A stretch of 64,000 nt of DNA from Thermasporomyces sp040195635 (lineage in GTDB: Bacteria > Actinomycetota > Actinomycetes > Propionibacteriales > Actinopolymorphaceae), in assembly GCF_040195635.1 (NCBI RefSeq), contig NZ_JBEFTX010000027.1, positions 29,527 to 93,526 of the forward strand. The letters run 5' to 3'. Under the pieces are notes generated by a model. The model searched no databases, was not told the DNA's origin, and worked only from the letters and a program-made list of their open reading frames with translations. The position numbers and the translations under genes are program-made. Each line of letters starts with the position of its first letter. Position 1 is the first letter of the stretch. Positions 51,589 through 60,343 of this stretch are shown here, in pieces.

Positions 51589-53043
51589 TCAACGTCCGGT
51601 ACGTACGGCGCGGTGCGAGCGGAGTGGACCTCCGTGCAGCGGAGTCGTGCGCCATCGGGCGGTGAACGTACGACTCGCCAGCGAACACGTCACGACCAGA
51701 CGGTGGGGCGTCTCCAGGAACACCACCTCGACGGTCAACGTGTCGTGGTCGGTCCATCCGCCAGACAACGCCGTCGGAACGGGTGCGTCGGGGCCCGCAT
51801 CCACGCACCAGCCCGGCGCGTCTGTCGCGTTCAGCCGCAGCTCGACCGTCCCGCCGTCCTCGACCAACGAAACGCGCCAACCCTCGCCCTCTCCCGGCGC
51901 CACCACCACGCGAGAGAGGGTCGGCTGGTCCGCACACGCACCGCCGTCCGGTGCGAACTCCGCACCCGACCAGGTGCCGGGATCGGCAGGCGGCGCGGGC
52001 TTGCCCGGAGCGGTCGGAAGCTCGAGTCGGGACAGCCGCTGGGCCAGCGCCGCGTCCTCGCCGTCCCGGCCGCCGAGCGGCGCGGCGCCCAACGCCGGCA
52101 CGAGGTGCTCCCACATCGCGTCCAAGAGGGCCTGCATGTCCACCGTCGCCGCGGTCATCGCAATAACCGCATCATGGTCGGGAAGGACGACGCAGAACTG
52201 GCCGTATGCCCCGTCACCTCGATACCCGTGCCGTGACATCCAGAACTGGAAGCCGTAACCGCGTTGCCAGTCCGGATTAGGCTCGCCGGCGTTCGACACG
52301 TGCGATCGCGTCGCCTCGGCAACCCACGCGGCCGGAAGCACCTGCCTGCCTTCCCACACTCCGCCTTGCAGGTAGAGCAGGCCGAGCCGGGCGATCGCGT
52401 CGGTGGTGGCGTGCAGACCGGAGAAGCCGATGTCGCGGCCGGCGGGGTGCTGTCGCCACACCACCTCGCCGATGCCGAGCGGATCGAACAGCCGGGGCCG
52501 GAGATACTCCGTCAATGTCTGGCCGGTCACCTTTTGAACGATCGTGGCAAGGGAGTACGTCGCGGGCTGGTTGTAGGCGAAGACCGTGCCGGGTTCACGA
52601 TCCGGCGGAAGCAGCAGGAAGCCGCGCACGATCTCATCCGGATCGAGAGCCGCGGCCCGTTCCATCGTCTCGGCAACGTGGCCGCTGGCCATCGATGCGA
52701 CGTGCCGCACGAGCATGGCGCGGCTGCGCGGATCGGTGATCTCGGCCTCGAACTCGGGGAAGTACGAGACCACGGGGTCGTCGAGGCGCACGAGTCCCTC
52801 GGCAACGGCAAAGCCGGCCGCCGTGGAGGTGAAGCTCTTGCTGAGGGAATAGAGCAGGTGCAGCCGGTCGGGCGAGTACGGAGCCCACCAGCCCGAGGCG
52901 ACGACGTGGCCATGACGCAAGACCATCAGACTATGGGGTTCGATGGCCGGCGCCGCCTCGATGGCGTCGAGGAACGTGCCGATGCCACAGGCATCGACTC
53001 CCTGTGCGGCCGGCGAACTGGCAGGCAGTGGGTAGACACTCAC
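51589..53043 (-). CDS. Serine hydrolase, class C beta-lactamase-like
   Basis: The product is 484 residues from GTG 53043 (GAGGATCA upstream). The SxxK motif is Ser66/Lys69 in YSLSKSFTSTAAG, and the Tyr of the YxN motif is in FAYNQPATYSLA. A later HGTG-like region is altered. Repeated Ser-hydrolase blocks such as GLVRLDDPVVSYFPEF and ARLGLLYLQGGVWEGRQVLPAAWV are conserved. The last ~130 residues form a strand-rich domain like the DUF3471 tail. It is probably an esterase or peptidase, not a true beta-lactamase. It has no signal peptide. Confidence 0.85.
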   Translation of the reverse strand: MSVYPLPASSPAAQGVDACGIGTFLDAIEAAPAIEPHSLMVLRHGHVVASGWWAPYSPDRLHLLYSLSKSFTSTAAGFAVAEGLVRLDDPVVSYFPEFEAEITDPRSRAMLVRHVASMASGHVAETMERAAALDPDEIVRGFLLLPPDREPGTVFAYNQPATYSLATIVQKVTGQTLTEYLRPRLFDPLGIGEVVWRQHPAGRDIGFSGLHATTDAIARLGLLYLQGGVWEGRQVLPAAWVAEATRSHVSNAGEPNPDWQRGYGFQFWMSRHGYRGDGAYGQFCVVLPDHDAVIAMTAATVDMQALLDAMWEHLVPALGAAPLGGRDGEDAALAQRLSRLELPTAPGKPAPPADPGTWSGAEFAPDGGACADQPTLSRVVVAPGEGEGWRVSLVEDGGTVELRLNATDAPGWCVDAGPDAPVPTALSGGWTDHDTLTVEVVFLETPHRLVVTCSLASRTFTARWRTTPLHGGPLRSHRAVRTGR

Positions 53044-53153
53044 GTGGTGATCCTCGCGTTCGCGCCGGGTCGGCTGCTGTGTGCATGAGCCGAGGTTGGA
53101 CTGAAATCGTTCCCAGACAGTTTGGCCGACGTCCAGGCCGTGTCCGCTATACG

Positions 53154-55796
53154 TCACGCATCAGCACTGCCCGCCCCTGCCAGTACGGAGCGTCGACCGC
53201 GGGGAAGGATCTCGACGTAGCCGTCGGTTCCGTTCACCCGGATCCGCTGCCCGTCCTGGATCCGTTGCGTGGCGTTCTCCACCCCGACGACGGCCGGCAG
53301 GCCGTACTCCCGTGCGATCACCGCGCCATGGGTCATCAGGCCCCCGACCTCGGTCACCAGCCCCGTGACCGCGACGAACAGGGGCGACCAGCTGGGGTCC
53401 GTGTAGGCCGTGACCAGGATGTCGCCCGGTTCGAGATCGGCCTTCGCGATGTCCAGGACGACGCGGGCCCGCCCTTCGATGGTCCCGGCGGAGACCGGCA
53501 GACCGACCAGCGCACCGGTAGGCATGTCGTCGCGTCGGTAGGTTCCGGCGATCGCCTCACCGTCGGATGTGAGCACCCGCGGTGGTGTGAGCGCCTCGTA
53601 TGACCTGAACGCATCCCTGCGTCGACGGATGAGCTCGTGATCGACCTGGTTCGTACGCACGACGTCGTGAAGCTCCTGGAACCTCAGGAAGAAGATGTCT
53701 TCCTTCTCACGGAGCACGTCTGCCTGCACGAGGCGCTCGGCCTCGTCCAGCAAGGCCTGCTTGTAGACGAAGTAGCGGCTGACGATGCCGTACTTCGGAT
53801 ACTCCCGGTACCCGGTGAAGGTCCGGACGCGATCGATCATCCGCTTGGTTTCCTCGGCCTTCCGATCCCCGTCGGGCAGGGCTCGCAGGCGCTCCAGCAG
53901 TTCCCGTTCCTTCTTGATGGCTTCCTGGCGCCCTTGCTCGAAGCGGCGCTTACCGGCGCCCAATTCGAAGTTCTCGATGTTGGAGCGGATCACGGGTAGG
54001 AGCGTGGCGGGTCGCTCGGCCCAACGCGGCCTGGTGATGTCGATCTCGCCGACGCAGCGCATGCCGTACCTGTCGAGGTAGGCCCAGATGGCGTCTCGTG
54101 CTTCCTGCCCGCCCGCAAACGTGGTCAGCTCGTCCAGGAAGCCCTCGTCGTCCCCGACATCGTGCAGGAACGCGACGACTTCTGGATGCGGGCGGATCAC
54201 GTCCGCGACGTCGAGGAGCGAAAGCCCCATCTCCGACGTGACGTTGTGGGGGACGGACTGTGTGAGCGTGTCGGCCGCGTTCTTCTCGCCCAGCCAGTCC
54301 TGCAGTTGCTCGTTGAGCCACCACGTCGCTTGCATCGCCGCCATGATCACCTGATGGCTTTGCGGATCGAACAGGATCCGTCTCAGCTCCTGGATGTCCG
54401 CCAGGATGAAGTCGAGCAACGCACTTCCGGACTTCGTGCGGATGTCGCGTTTCACCGCGGCAATGGAAGCCTCGCTGCGCTTGATCAGCTCGGTGACGAG
54501 GGCCGGATCGGTTTCGATCGTGGCTGGCGCGACGCCGGGGACCGGCTCGACGGGACCCTCGTCCGGGAGCGATGGGATGAAGCCGTCGCGTTCGAGGATG
54601 GTCTGCAGCGCGTCCCTGATCAGCGGATCGCCTCTCCCCAGGACATCCAGGAGGCCGGCACGACTCGCGGGCGAAGCCAGGCGCTCGGTGACGTCGACGA
54701 ACAGCCTCCCGGCGGCCTCGTGCATCGGCGGGAGGGCGGTCAGCTGCCAGAAGGCGATCCCCAGAGGCTTCATGGGATCGGTCATCATCTGCCCGTGACC
54801 GACGGAGACGTAGACGTGGTTCTCTTCGTCGTCGGCTGCAGGGATGGGGAACAGCGTGGTGATCGGCCGACTCTGGACGATCTGGAAGCCGTCGTCGACC
54901 AGGCACCATTCGATGTCCTGAGGGCAGCCGAAGTGCGCTTCGATCCGCCGGCCCAGCTGCGCGAGCCGCACGACCTGCGCGTCGGTCAGCGCCGGCTCGT
55001 CCTGCTGTGCCGGCCCGATCGAGTGTTCCTGTGTCCCACCTGCCGGTGAGGCGACGATGGCCCGCTGCTTGGTGGCGACCGCCTTGGCCACGATGTCCCC
55101 GTCGCGCACCTTGTAGACGTCGGCGTTCACCAGGCCGGAGACCAGGGCCTCGCCGAGGCCGAAGCTGGCCTCCACGAAGGTGACCTTCCGGTTGGACGTC
55201 ACGGGGTCGGCCGTGAAGAGGACGCCCGCCGCTTGCGGGAAGACCATCTGCTGCACGACCACGGCCATGTCGACCTGCCGGTGGTCGAAGCCGTTTCGCA
55301 GGCGGTAGGTCACGGCCCGCTCGGTGAACAGCGAGGCCCAGCACCGGCTGATGTGCTGGAGGATTGCCGCCGGCCCCACCACGTTCAGGTAGGTGTCCTG
55401 CTGGCCTGCGAAGGAGGCCGCTGGCAGGTCTTCCGCCGTCGCGCTCGATCGGACGGCGTAGGCGGCTTCCGCACCGAACCGGGCGAGTGCACGGGTGATC
55501 GCCGCCGCCAGATCGGCAGGGATGACGATCCCTTCGATGGTCCGTCGGATCTCCGCGCTGCGCGTGCGGATCGCCTCCCGGTCGTCCGGGTTCAGGCGCG
55601 ACAACCGATCCAGCCGATCGTCGATCGACGGCACGTCCTCCTTGATTCGCCGGAAGGCGTCCGTCGTCACGCAAAAGCCAGCCGGCACGCGGATGCCTTC
55701 GATCCGCGACAGCTCTCCCAGGTGCGCGCCCTTGCCGCCGACCACCGCGATCTGCGTCTGGTCGGTCTCCTGGAGCCCGCGCACGTAGCTCCCCAT
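53154..55796 (-). CDS. rph: Rifamycin-inactivating phosphotransferase
   Basis: The product is 880 residues from ATG 55796 (GGGAAGGTGAG upstream). The ATP-grasp-like PEP synthase domain spans ~1-315 (AVVGGKGAHLGELSRIEGIRVPAGFCVTTDAF, YAVRSSATAEDLPAASFAGQQDTYLNV). The rifamycin-binding domain is ~330-750 (HGQMMTDPMKPLG). The swivelling phosphohistidine domain is at the C terminus, with catalytic His in GGLMTHGAVIAREYGLPAVVGVENAT. This order defines RPH, which phosphorylates rifamycins. It is divergent from a TetR regulator. I found no rifamycin-associated element palindrome upstream. Confidence 0.9.
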   Translation of the reverse strand: MGSYVRGLQETDQTQIAVVGGKGAHLGELSRIEGIRVPAGFCVTTDAFRRIKEDVPSIDDRLDRLSRLNPDDREAIRTRSAEIRRTIEGIVIPADLAAAITRALARFGAEAAYAVRSSATAEDLPAASFAGQQDTYLNVVGPAAILQHISRCWASLFTERAVTYRLRNGFDHRQVDMAVVVQQMVFPQAAGVLFTADPVTSNRKVTFVEASFGLGEALVSGLVNADVYKVRDGDIVAKAVATKQRAIVASPAGGTQEHSIGPAQQDEPALTDAQVVRLAQLGRRIEAHFGCPQDIEWCLVDDGFQIVQSRPITTLFPIPAADDEENHVYVSVGHGQMMTDPMKPLGIAFWQLTALPPMHEAAGRLFVDVTERLASPASRAGLLDVLGRGDPLIRDALQTILERDGFIPSLPDEGPVEPVPGVAPATIETDPALVTELIKRSEASIAAVKRDIRTKSGSALLDFILADIQELRRILFDPQSHQVIMAAMQATWWLNEQLQDWLGEKNAADTLTQSVPHNVTSEMGLSLLDVADVIRPHPEVVAFLHDVGDDEGFLDELTTFAGGQEARDAIWAYLDRYGMRCVGEIDITRPRWAERPATLLPVIRSNIENFELGAGKRRFEQGRQEAIKKERELLERLRALPDGDRKAEETKRMIDRVRTFTGYREYPKYGIVSRYFVYKQALLDEAERLVQADVLREKEDIFFLRFQELHDVVRTNQVDHELIRRRRDAFRSYEALTPPRVLTSDGEAIAGTYRRDDMPTGALVGLPVSAGTIEGRARVVLDIAKADLEPGDILVTAYTDPSWSPLFVAVTGLVTEVGGLMTHGAVIAREYGLPAVVGVENATQRIQDGQRIRVNGTDGYVEILPRGRRSVLAGAGSADA

Positions 55797-55931
55797 CCGC
55801 TCACCTTCCCGTCGAGCCCTTCTCGGCTTCTCGCCTGTCGCTGACCCCTGCCGCACGAACTACGTGTTTGCGGCCGACCCCGGCATGTCGCTACAGTCAC
55901 TGAATATCTACCGTCGCTAAAGGGTACAGCC

Positions 55932-56597
55932 ATGTCAAGCGCCCAGACCGAAGGCCTCCGCGCACGCAAGAAGCGCGCCGCTCGAGAGAACATCGCCGCC
56001 ACCGCCCGGCGACTGTTCGCCGAACGCGGCTTCGACGCCGTCACCGTCGCCGAGATCGCAGCCGCCGCAGATGTCTCGGAGAAAACGGTCTTCAACCACT
56101 TCCCGACGAAGGAGGACCTCGCGTTCGCCGGGCGCGAGGAGGGCCTCGAGCGGCTCGTTGCGGACATCACCGAACGTCCACCCGACGCCTCTGTCCTCGA
56201 TGTCTTCCGTACGCTGACCACCACCGTGATTGACGACTTCGTCGCTCCCGGCAACGAGGACCTCCTCGCGGTGGCAAAGATCATCCGGCACAGCCGCACG
56301 CTGCAGGAACGCCTCACCGTGGGGTGGGAGTCGGGGGCCGCGGCCATCACCGCCGCGATCGCCGAGACGACAGGCGCGGCTGACGACGACCTTGTGCCCC
56401 GAATCGTCGCCCGCACGCTGTGGTGGACGCACCGGTCGATCTTCCTCGTCGCGCTGCACGGCTTGCTCGCCGAAGAGGACCGCGAGCAGCTCGTCGTCCG
56501 GCTCCGCATCACCGCTGACCGGGCCTACGACCAGCTCGCCAGCGGGCTGGGAGAGTACGGCAGGGCGGGGGCGGCCGATCCAGAAAGGACCGTCTGA
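55932..56597 (+). CDS. TetR/AcrR family transcriptional regulator
   Basis: The product is 221 residues from ATG 55932 (AAAGGGTACAGCC upstream). The N-terminal HTH is ENIAATARRLFAERGFDAVTVAEIAAAADVSEKTVFNHFPTKEDL. The ligand domain is helical, with a TetR_C-like helix (ARTLWWTHRSIFLVALHGLL). It is divergent from rph with 135 bases between, so it is a natural candidate regulator of that gene. The gap has a direct repeat GTCGCTA (near 55889 and 55912) as a possible contact point. Confidence 0.88.
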   Translation: MSSAQTEGLRARKKRAARENIAATARRLFAERGFDAVTVAEIAAAADVSEKTVFNHFPTKEDLAFAGREEGLERLVADITERPPDASVLDVFRTLTTTVIDDFVAPGNEDLLAVAKIIRHSRTLQERLTVGWESGAAAITAAIAETTGAADDDLVPRIVARTLWWTHRSIFLVALHGLLAEEDREQLVVRLRITADRAYDQLASGLGEYGRAGAADPERTV

Positions 56598-56707
56598 GCG
56601 GGCCTTTCGTGAGGTCGGCGACACACGTTCAACCGCCACGCGCTCAGGCACGCGTGCGTCGGATCTGGTTCGGAACTGGCCCCCGCGGTTCCTCGGCGGC
56701 CCAATGG

Positions 56708-58141
56708 CTAATGGATTCCGCGTTGGTTGGAGAGCTCACGGTTGGGGGTCGCTGTGTAGGAGAACCCGGTTAGGCCGACCAACTCCTCGCCAGCTATCCA
56801 GTCCAGATCGGCGCCGTAGAGCTGGGATACCAGCAACTCGAGCAGATGCTCACGGACGTCGACGTGGTCGGGGGAAGGAGCAAGGTCGATCAGTTCGTGC
56901 GGATCTGCCTCGACGTCGAACAGCTGCACCCGGTTGCCGGCCGGATAGTAGATCAGCTTGAAACGTCCGTCATGCAGCATCCGGGTCGCATCCGGGCCCT
57001 CGCAGCACTCGCCGTACAACCACTCGCGGCGGCGATCACCCACCATGCATCGCCCCTCGACACCGGCCGGTACGTCGATGCCAGCCAGCTCGAGCAGGGT
57101 CGGCATGACGTCCTGGAGACCGACCAGCCGGTCGTCGACAGACCCCTGCCGGACACGGCCGTCCCCAGCGGGTGCGGAGAGGATCATCGGGATGTTCGCC
57201 GAACCCTCATAGAACACCGACTTCGCCCACATCCGGTGGTCGCCGAGCATGTCGCCATGGTCAGAGGTGAAGAGAATGACCGTATCCCCGAGCAACCCCT
57301 CTTCACGGAGCGTGCCGACGACCACCCGCAGCTGATGGTCGATGTGGGTGCACAGTGCGTAGAACGCCCGACGGGCCATCCGCACCTCGTGCTCCCCGAA
57401 TCCCACTGGCCGGCGCCGATCGGCGAGCGCCTGCAGAGCGTACGGCAGCTGCGAGTCGCGCCGCGCCCACTCCCCACACACCGGATCGTCGATGTCGACA
57501 CCGTCGTACATCTGCAGGTAGTCGCGCAGCGGGGCCAGCGGTGGATGTGGATGCATGTGGGACAGGTACCAGAACGCCGGTCTGGTCGGATCGCGCCGCT
57601 TGATCATCCGACACATCTGCCGGGTCGCCCAGGTCGTCACGTGGCAGTCCTCAGGCAGGTGCCACGGGCGGGAGACGTACTGGTTGTTGCTCAGTCCGTG
57701 ACCGAACTGCTCACCAGGAAACCCGCGGTCGGTGAGGAACTGCTCGTAGTCGTCGGTCACCCCCCACTGCGTACGCCCCTCCTCGTTGAGCACCACATCG
57801 TCAAATCCGATCCGACTCCGCTGCGGGAACACGTGCATCTTGCCTACGGCGTACGCCTGGTACCCCGAGTCGCGGAACGTCTGCGCAAGCGTCGGCAGAT
57901 CAGGCATCAGACCAGCCTGATCCATGATCCGGTCTCCGTGGGAACGTGCGGTGGCCCCGGTCATCAACGTACGGCGCGCTGGCACACACATCGGGCACTC
58001 GCTGTAGGCGCGCGAGAAGCGAACGCCGCCCTGGGCCAGTGTGTCCAAAGTTGGCGTCTGGATCACCTCGTGGCCGGCAGCACCCAGCAGCCTGCCCGGC
58101 CAGTGGTCCACCATGACGAGGAGAACGTTGGGACGCTCCAT
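56708..58141 (-). CDS. Type I sulfatase (formylglycine-dependent)
   Basis: The product is 477 residues from ATG 58141; GTG 58156 is an alternative. The formylglycine motif CxPxR is Cys52 in MCVPARRTLMTG. Metal ligands include Asp12 in VMVDHWPG (DH in place of the usual DD) and FTSDHGDMLGDHRMWAKSVFYEGS. The C-terminal domain has RFKLIYYPAGNRVQLFDVEADPHELIDLA. No signal peptide is present, so it may act inside on imported sulfate esters. It lies 18 nt after the solute-binding lipoprotein, so the two are co-transcribed. The maturase is not in this window. Confidence 0.9.
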   Translation of the reverse strand: MERPNVLLVMVDHWPGRLLGAAGHEVIQTPTLDTLAQGGVRFSRAYSECPMCVPARRTLMTGATARSHGDRIMDQAGLMPDLPTLAQTFRDSGYQAYAVGKMHVFPQRSRIGFDDVVLNEEGRTQWGVTDDYEQFLTDRGFPGEQFGHGLSNNQYVSRPWHLPEDCHVTTWATRQMCRMIKRRDPTRPAFWYLSHMHPHPPLAPLRDYLQMYDGVDIDDPVCGEWARRDSQLPYALQALADRRRPVGFGEHEVRMARRAFYALCTHIDHQLRVVVGTLREEGLLGDTVILFTSDHGDMLGDHRMWAKSVFYEGSANIPMILSAPAGDGRVRQGSVDDRLVGLQDVMPTLLELAGIDVPAGVEGRCMVGDRRREWLYGECCEGPDATRMLHDGRFKLIYYPAGNRVQLFDVEADPHELIDLAPSPDHVDVREHLLELLVSQLYGADLDWIAGEELVGLTGFSYTATPNRELSNQRGIH

Positions 58142-58159
58142 CCGGTCCAGGCCCACTTC

Positions 58160-60157
58160 CTATGTTGATGTGACGAAGTACTGCTCCGGCCGGCTCGGTC
58201 CTGGAGTTGGATACAGCCATGCGTCCGCCATTGAACGCGGCACGTTGTGGAAGCCATTTCCCACGATCCCGTAGCCCTGCGCTACCTGCAAGGTTCCGAT
58301 CACGTAGAACTGCTCCTTGCTGATCTGCAGAACCTTCCGGAAGATGGTCCGTTGCTCGGCCTCGTCGGATGTCGTGAGCATGTCGTTGTAGAGCTGTAGC
58401 TGGCGCCGGACGACAGCAGGCGGCTCCTCCCCTGCCTTTCCACCGGACAGATACCAGTCCGCCCACGCGATCGCATACCTGGAACCTACGTTGTACGGCA
58501 GATAGTGATGTCCTGACAGGAGGGCGTCGATGTCGAGGCCACCGGGGCCCGTCCAGACCGCCGCATCGTGTTCGTTGGCGGTGACCCGTTCCGTCCAGAG
58601 GGTCCGGTCCTCGTTGGTGATACTGATGTCGATCCCCACCGCCGCCCAGTACCCCTTGACGAGTTCCATCGCGGACACCCAGGTGTCCTTGACGGTCGGA
58701 TTCGCGACTTCGACGTTGAACGATACGCGCTCCCCGTCGGGACGGAGCCGGAATCCGTCCCCGTCTCGCTCCGTCAGTCCAGCCCTGTCGAGGTGGTCGT
58801 TTGCCAACCCCTCGTCGTACTCGGTGTACTGCTTCGCAAGCTCCTCGTCGAAGAAGGCCGACTCGCGACGCGGGGCGGCCTGCCATGGCTCACCCTGACG
58901 CTGGAGGACCGCGGTATTCAACTCGTTCCGGTTGATGGCGTGCGAAAGCCCGATGCGGAAGTCCTTCTTCTGGAAGATCTCACGCAACCGGGCATCCTTG
59001 TGCGTGAGATTGACCATGATGATCATCTCGTTCATCTCGCTCGGCACCAGGTCGATGAACTGGTAGCCGCCCCGGTCGCGCCCGCGTGCCAGAACTGGTT
59101 TGTTCTTCAGGCTGTTGAAGTGCCGCGTGTGCATGTTCAGCTCGCCCGCGGTCGCCTTCAACAGCATCACCTCGGCGTCCTTGACGACGTCGTACGTCAC
59201 CCTGTCGAGGTAGGGAAGCTGACTCCCCTCGGGATCGGTCTTCCAGTAGTAGGGATTGCGCTCGGCCACCACCCGGGTGCCGGTGCCCAGGCCCCTGGTG
59301 AGGCGCCACGCGAAGAGCGAGGGAAGTTCGGCGTTGGACCAGACGGAGCCCTTGTCCAGCAGGAAGAAGTCACCCCACGACGCGGCGCCCGACTCCTTGA
59401 CCAGGCCCTCGACATCGGAGGCGTACTTCTGGTGGAACCGCTCGAGGTAGTGACGGGGATACGCGGTGAGCCAGCGGCCGCCGTCGGGAGTCGCGAGTTC
59501 CTGCAGAAAGGTTCCCTTCGGGCGGGAGAAGAGGAACCGCACCGTGTGGTCGTCGACTCGTTCGATCTCCGCCGGTCTGCTGTCGACCGACATGAACACA
59601 GGTGGCGGGCCCACCGGGAACAACTCTTCGTGCATGAGGACGTCTTCGAAGGCGAAAACGAGATCGTCCGTCGTGAACGACTCACCGTCGGACCACCGCA
59701 TGCCCTTCCGCAGCTTGAACGTGTACTCCTTCCCGCCTTGGGCAACCTCGAAGGACTGGGCGATGTTCGGCATGACCTCGCGCCATCCCCGGTCCCATCC
59801 CACGAGGTAGTCATTGCCGATCGTCCGGTCCAACCACGGTGTGTCGGCCGGACCGAGCAACGCCGAGCTCCACGAGTGGCCGTACCCGCCTATCCGATCG
59901 ACCGGATCGACGACGAGGGGTGCACTCGGCATCCGTTCGGCGACCGGGGGCAGGTCGCCCGCCCTGACCTGCTCGGCGAGCATCGGCGCCTCGCGGCCGT
60001 TCTTCCTCGCGGCGCCGTCGTTCGCCCGATCCTTGCTGGGCTTGGTCGAAAGCGCATCACACGCTGTGAGTCCGACTGCGGAGAGTGTCGCAGTACACCC
60101 AAGATGCAGGACGTCGCGTCGTGTCAACTCCCGGATTGCCGGGCCTTTGGAGCGCAT
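58160..60157 (-). CDS. ABC transporter solute-binding lipoprotein (SBP_bac_5, oligopeptide type)
   Basis: The product is 665 residues from ATG 60157 (GGAG 6 nt upstream; ATG 60169 is also possible). The Tat-like Arg pair TRRDVLHLG leads to a lipobox LTAC with Cys33. The SBP_bac_5 fold follows, with YTFKLRKGMRWSDGESFTTDDLVFAFEDVL and KDFRIGLSHAINRNELNTAVL. It is larger than usual for the family. The substrate is unknown. Its permease and ATPase partners are not in the window. It is followed by the sulfatase. Confidence 0.88.
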   Translation of the reverse strand: MRSKGPAIRELTRRDVLHLGCTATLSAVGLTACDALSTKPSKDRANDGAARKNGREAPMLAEQVRAGDLPPVAERMPSAPLVVDPVDRIGGYGHSWSSALLGPADTPWLDRTIGNDYLVGWDRGWREVMPNIAQSFEVAQGGKEYTFKLRKGMRWSDGESFTTDDLVFAFEDVLMHEELFPVGPPPVFMSVDSRPAEIERVDDHTVRFLFSRPKGTFLQELATPDGGRWLTAYPRHYLERFHQKYASDVEGLVKESGAASWGDFFLLDKGSVWSNAELPSLFAWRLTRGLGTGTRVVAERNPYYWKTDPEGSQLPYLDRVTYDVVKDAEVMLLKATAGELNMHTRHFNSLKNKPVLARGRDRGGYQFIDLVPSEMNEMIIMVNLTHKDARLREIFQKKDFRIGLSHAINRNELNTAVLQRQGEPWQAAPRRESAFFDEELAKQYTEYDEGLANDHLDRAGLTERDGDGFRLRPDGERVSFNVEVANPTVKDTWVSAMELVKGYWAAVGIDISITNEDRTLWTERVTANEHDAAVWTGPGGLDIDALLSGHHYLPYNVGSRYAIAWADWYLSGGKAGEEPPAVVRRQLQLYNDMLTTSDEAEQRTIFRKVLQISKEQFYVIGTLQVAQGYGIVGNGFHNVPRSMADAWLYPTPGPSRPEQYFVTST

Positions 60158-60343
60158 ACCCAACTCCATCCCGTGGTCGCCAGCCGCGTTCGTCCACGGC
60201 CGTTCGAGTGTCTGTGCCGCAGCCTACAACGAACGCATGTTTCGGTCGAGACCGTAAGGAAAGCATCTAGTTGACACCGATTCACTCCGCGCATAGCTTC
60301 GGCGATGATCGTGTCCACGGGGTTCTTCCACGGGAGACAAGGT

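Noticed and set aside
51589..53043. True class C beta-lactamase
   Set aside because: The SxxK and YxN motifs are present but there is no signal peptide and the C-terminal domain is like that of esterase/peptidase relatives.
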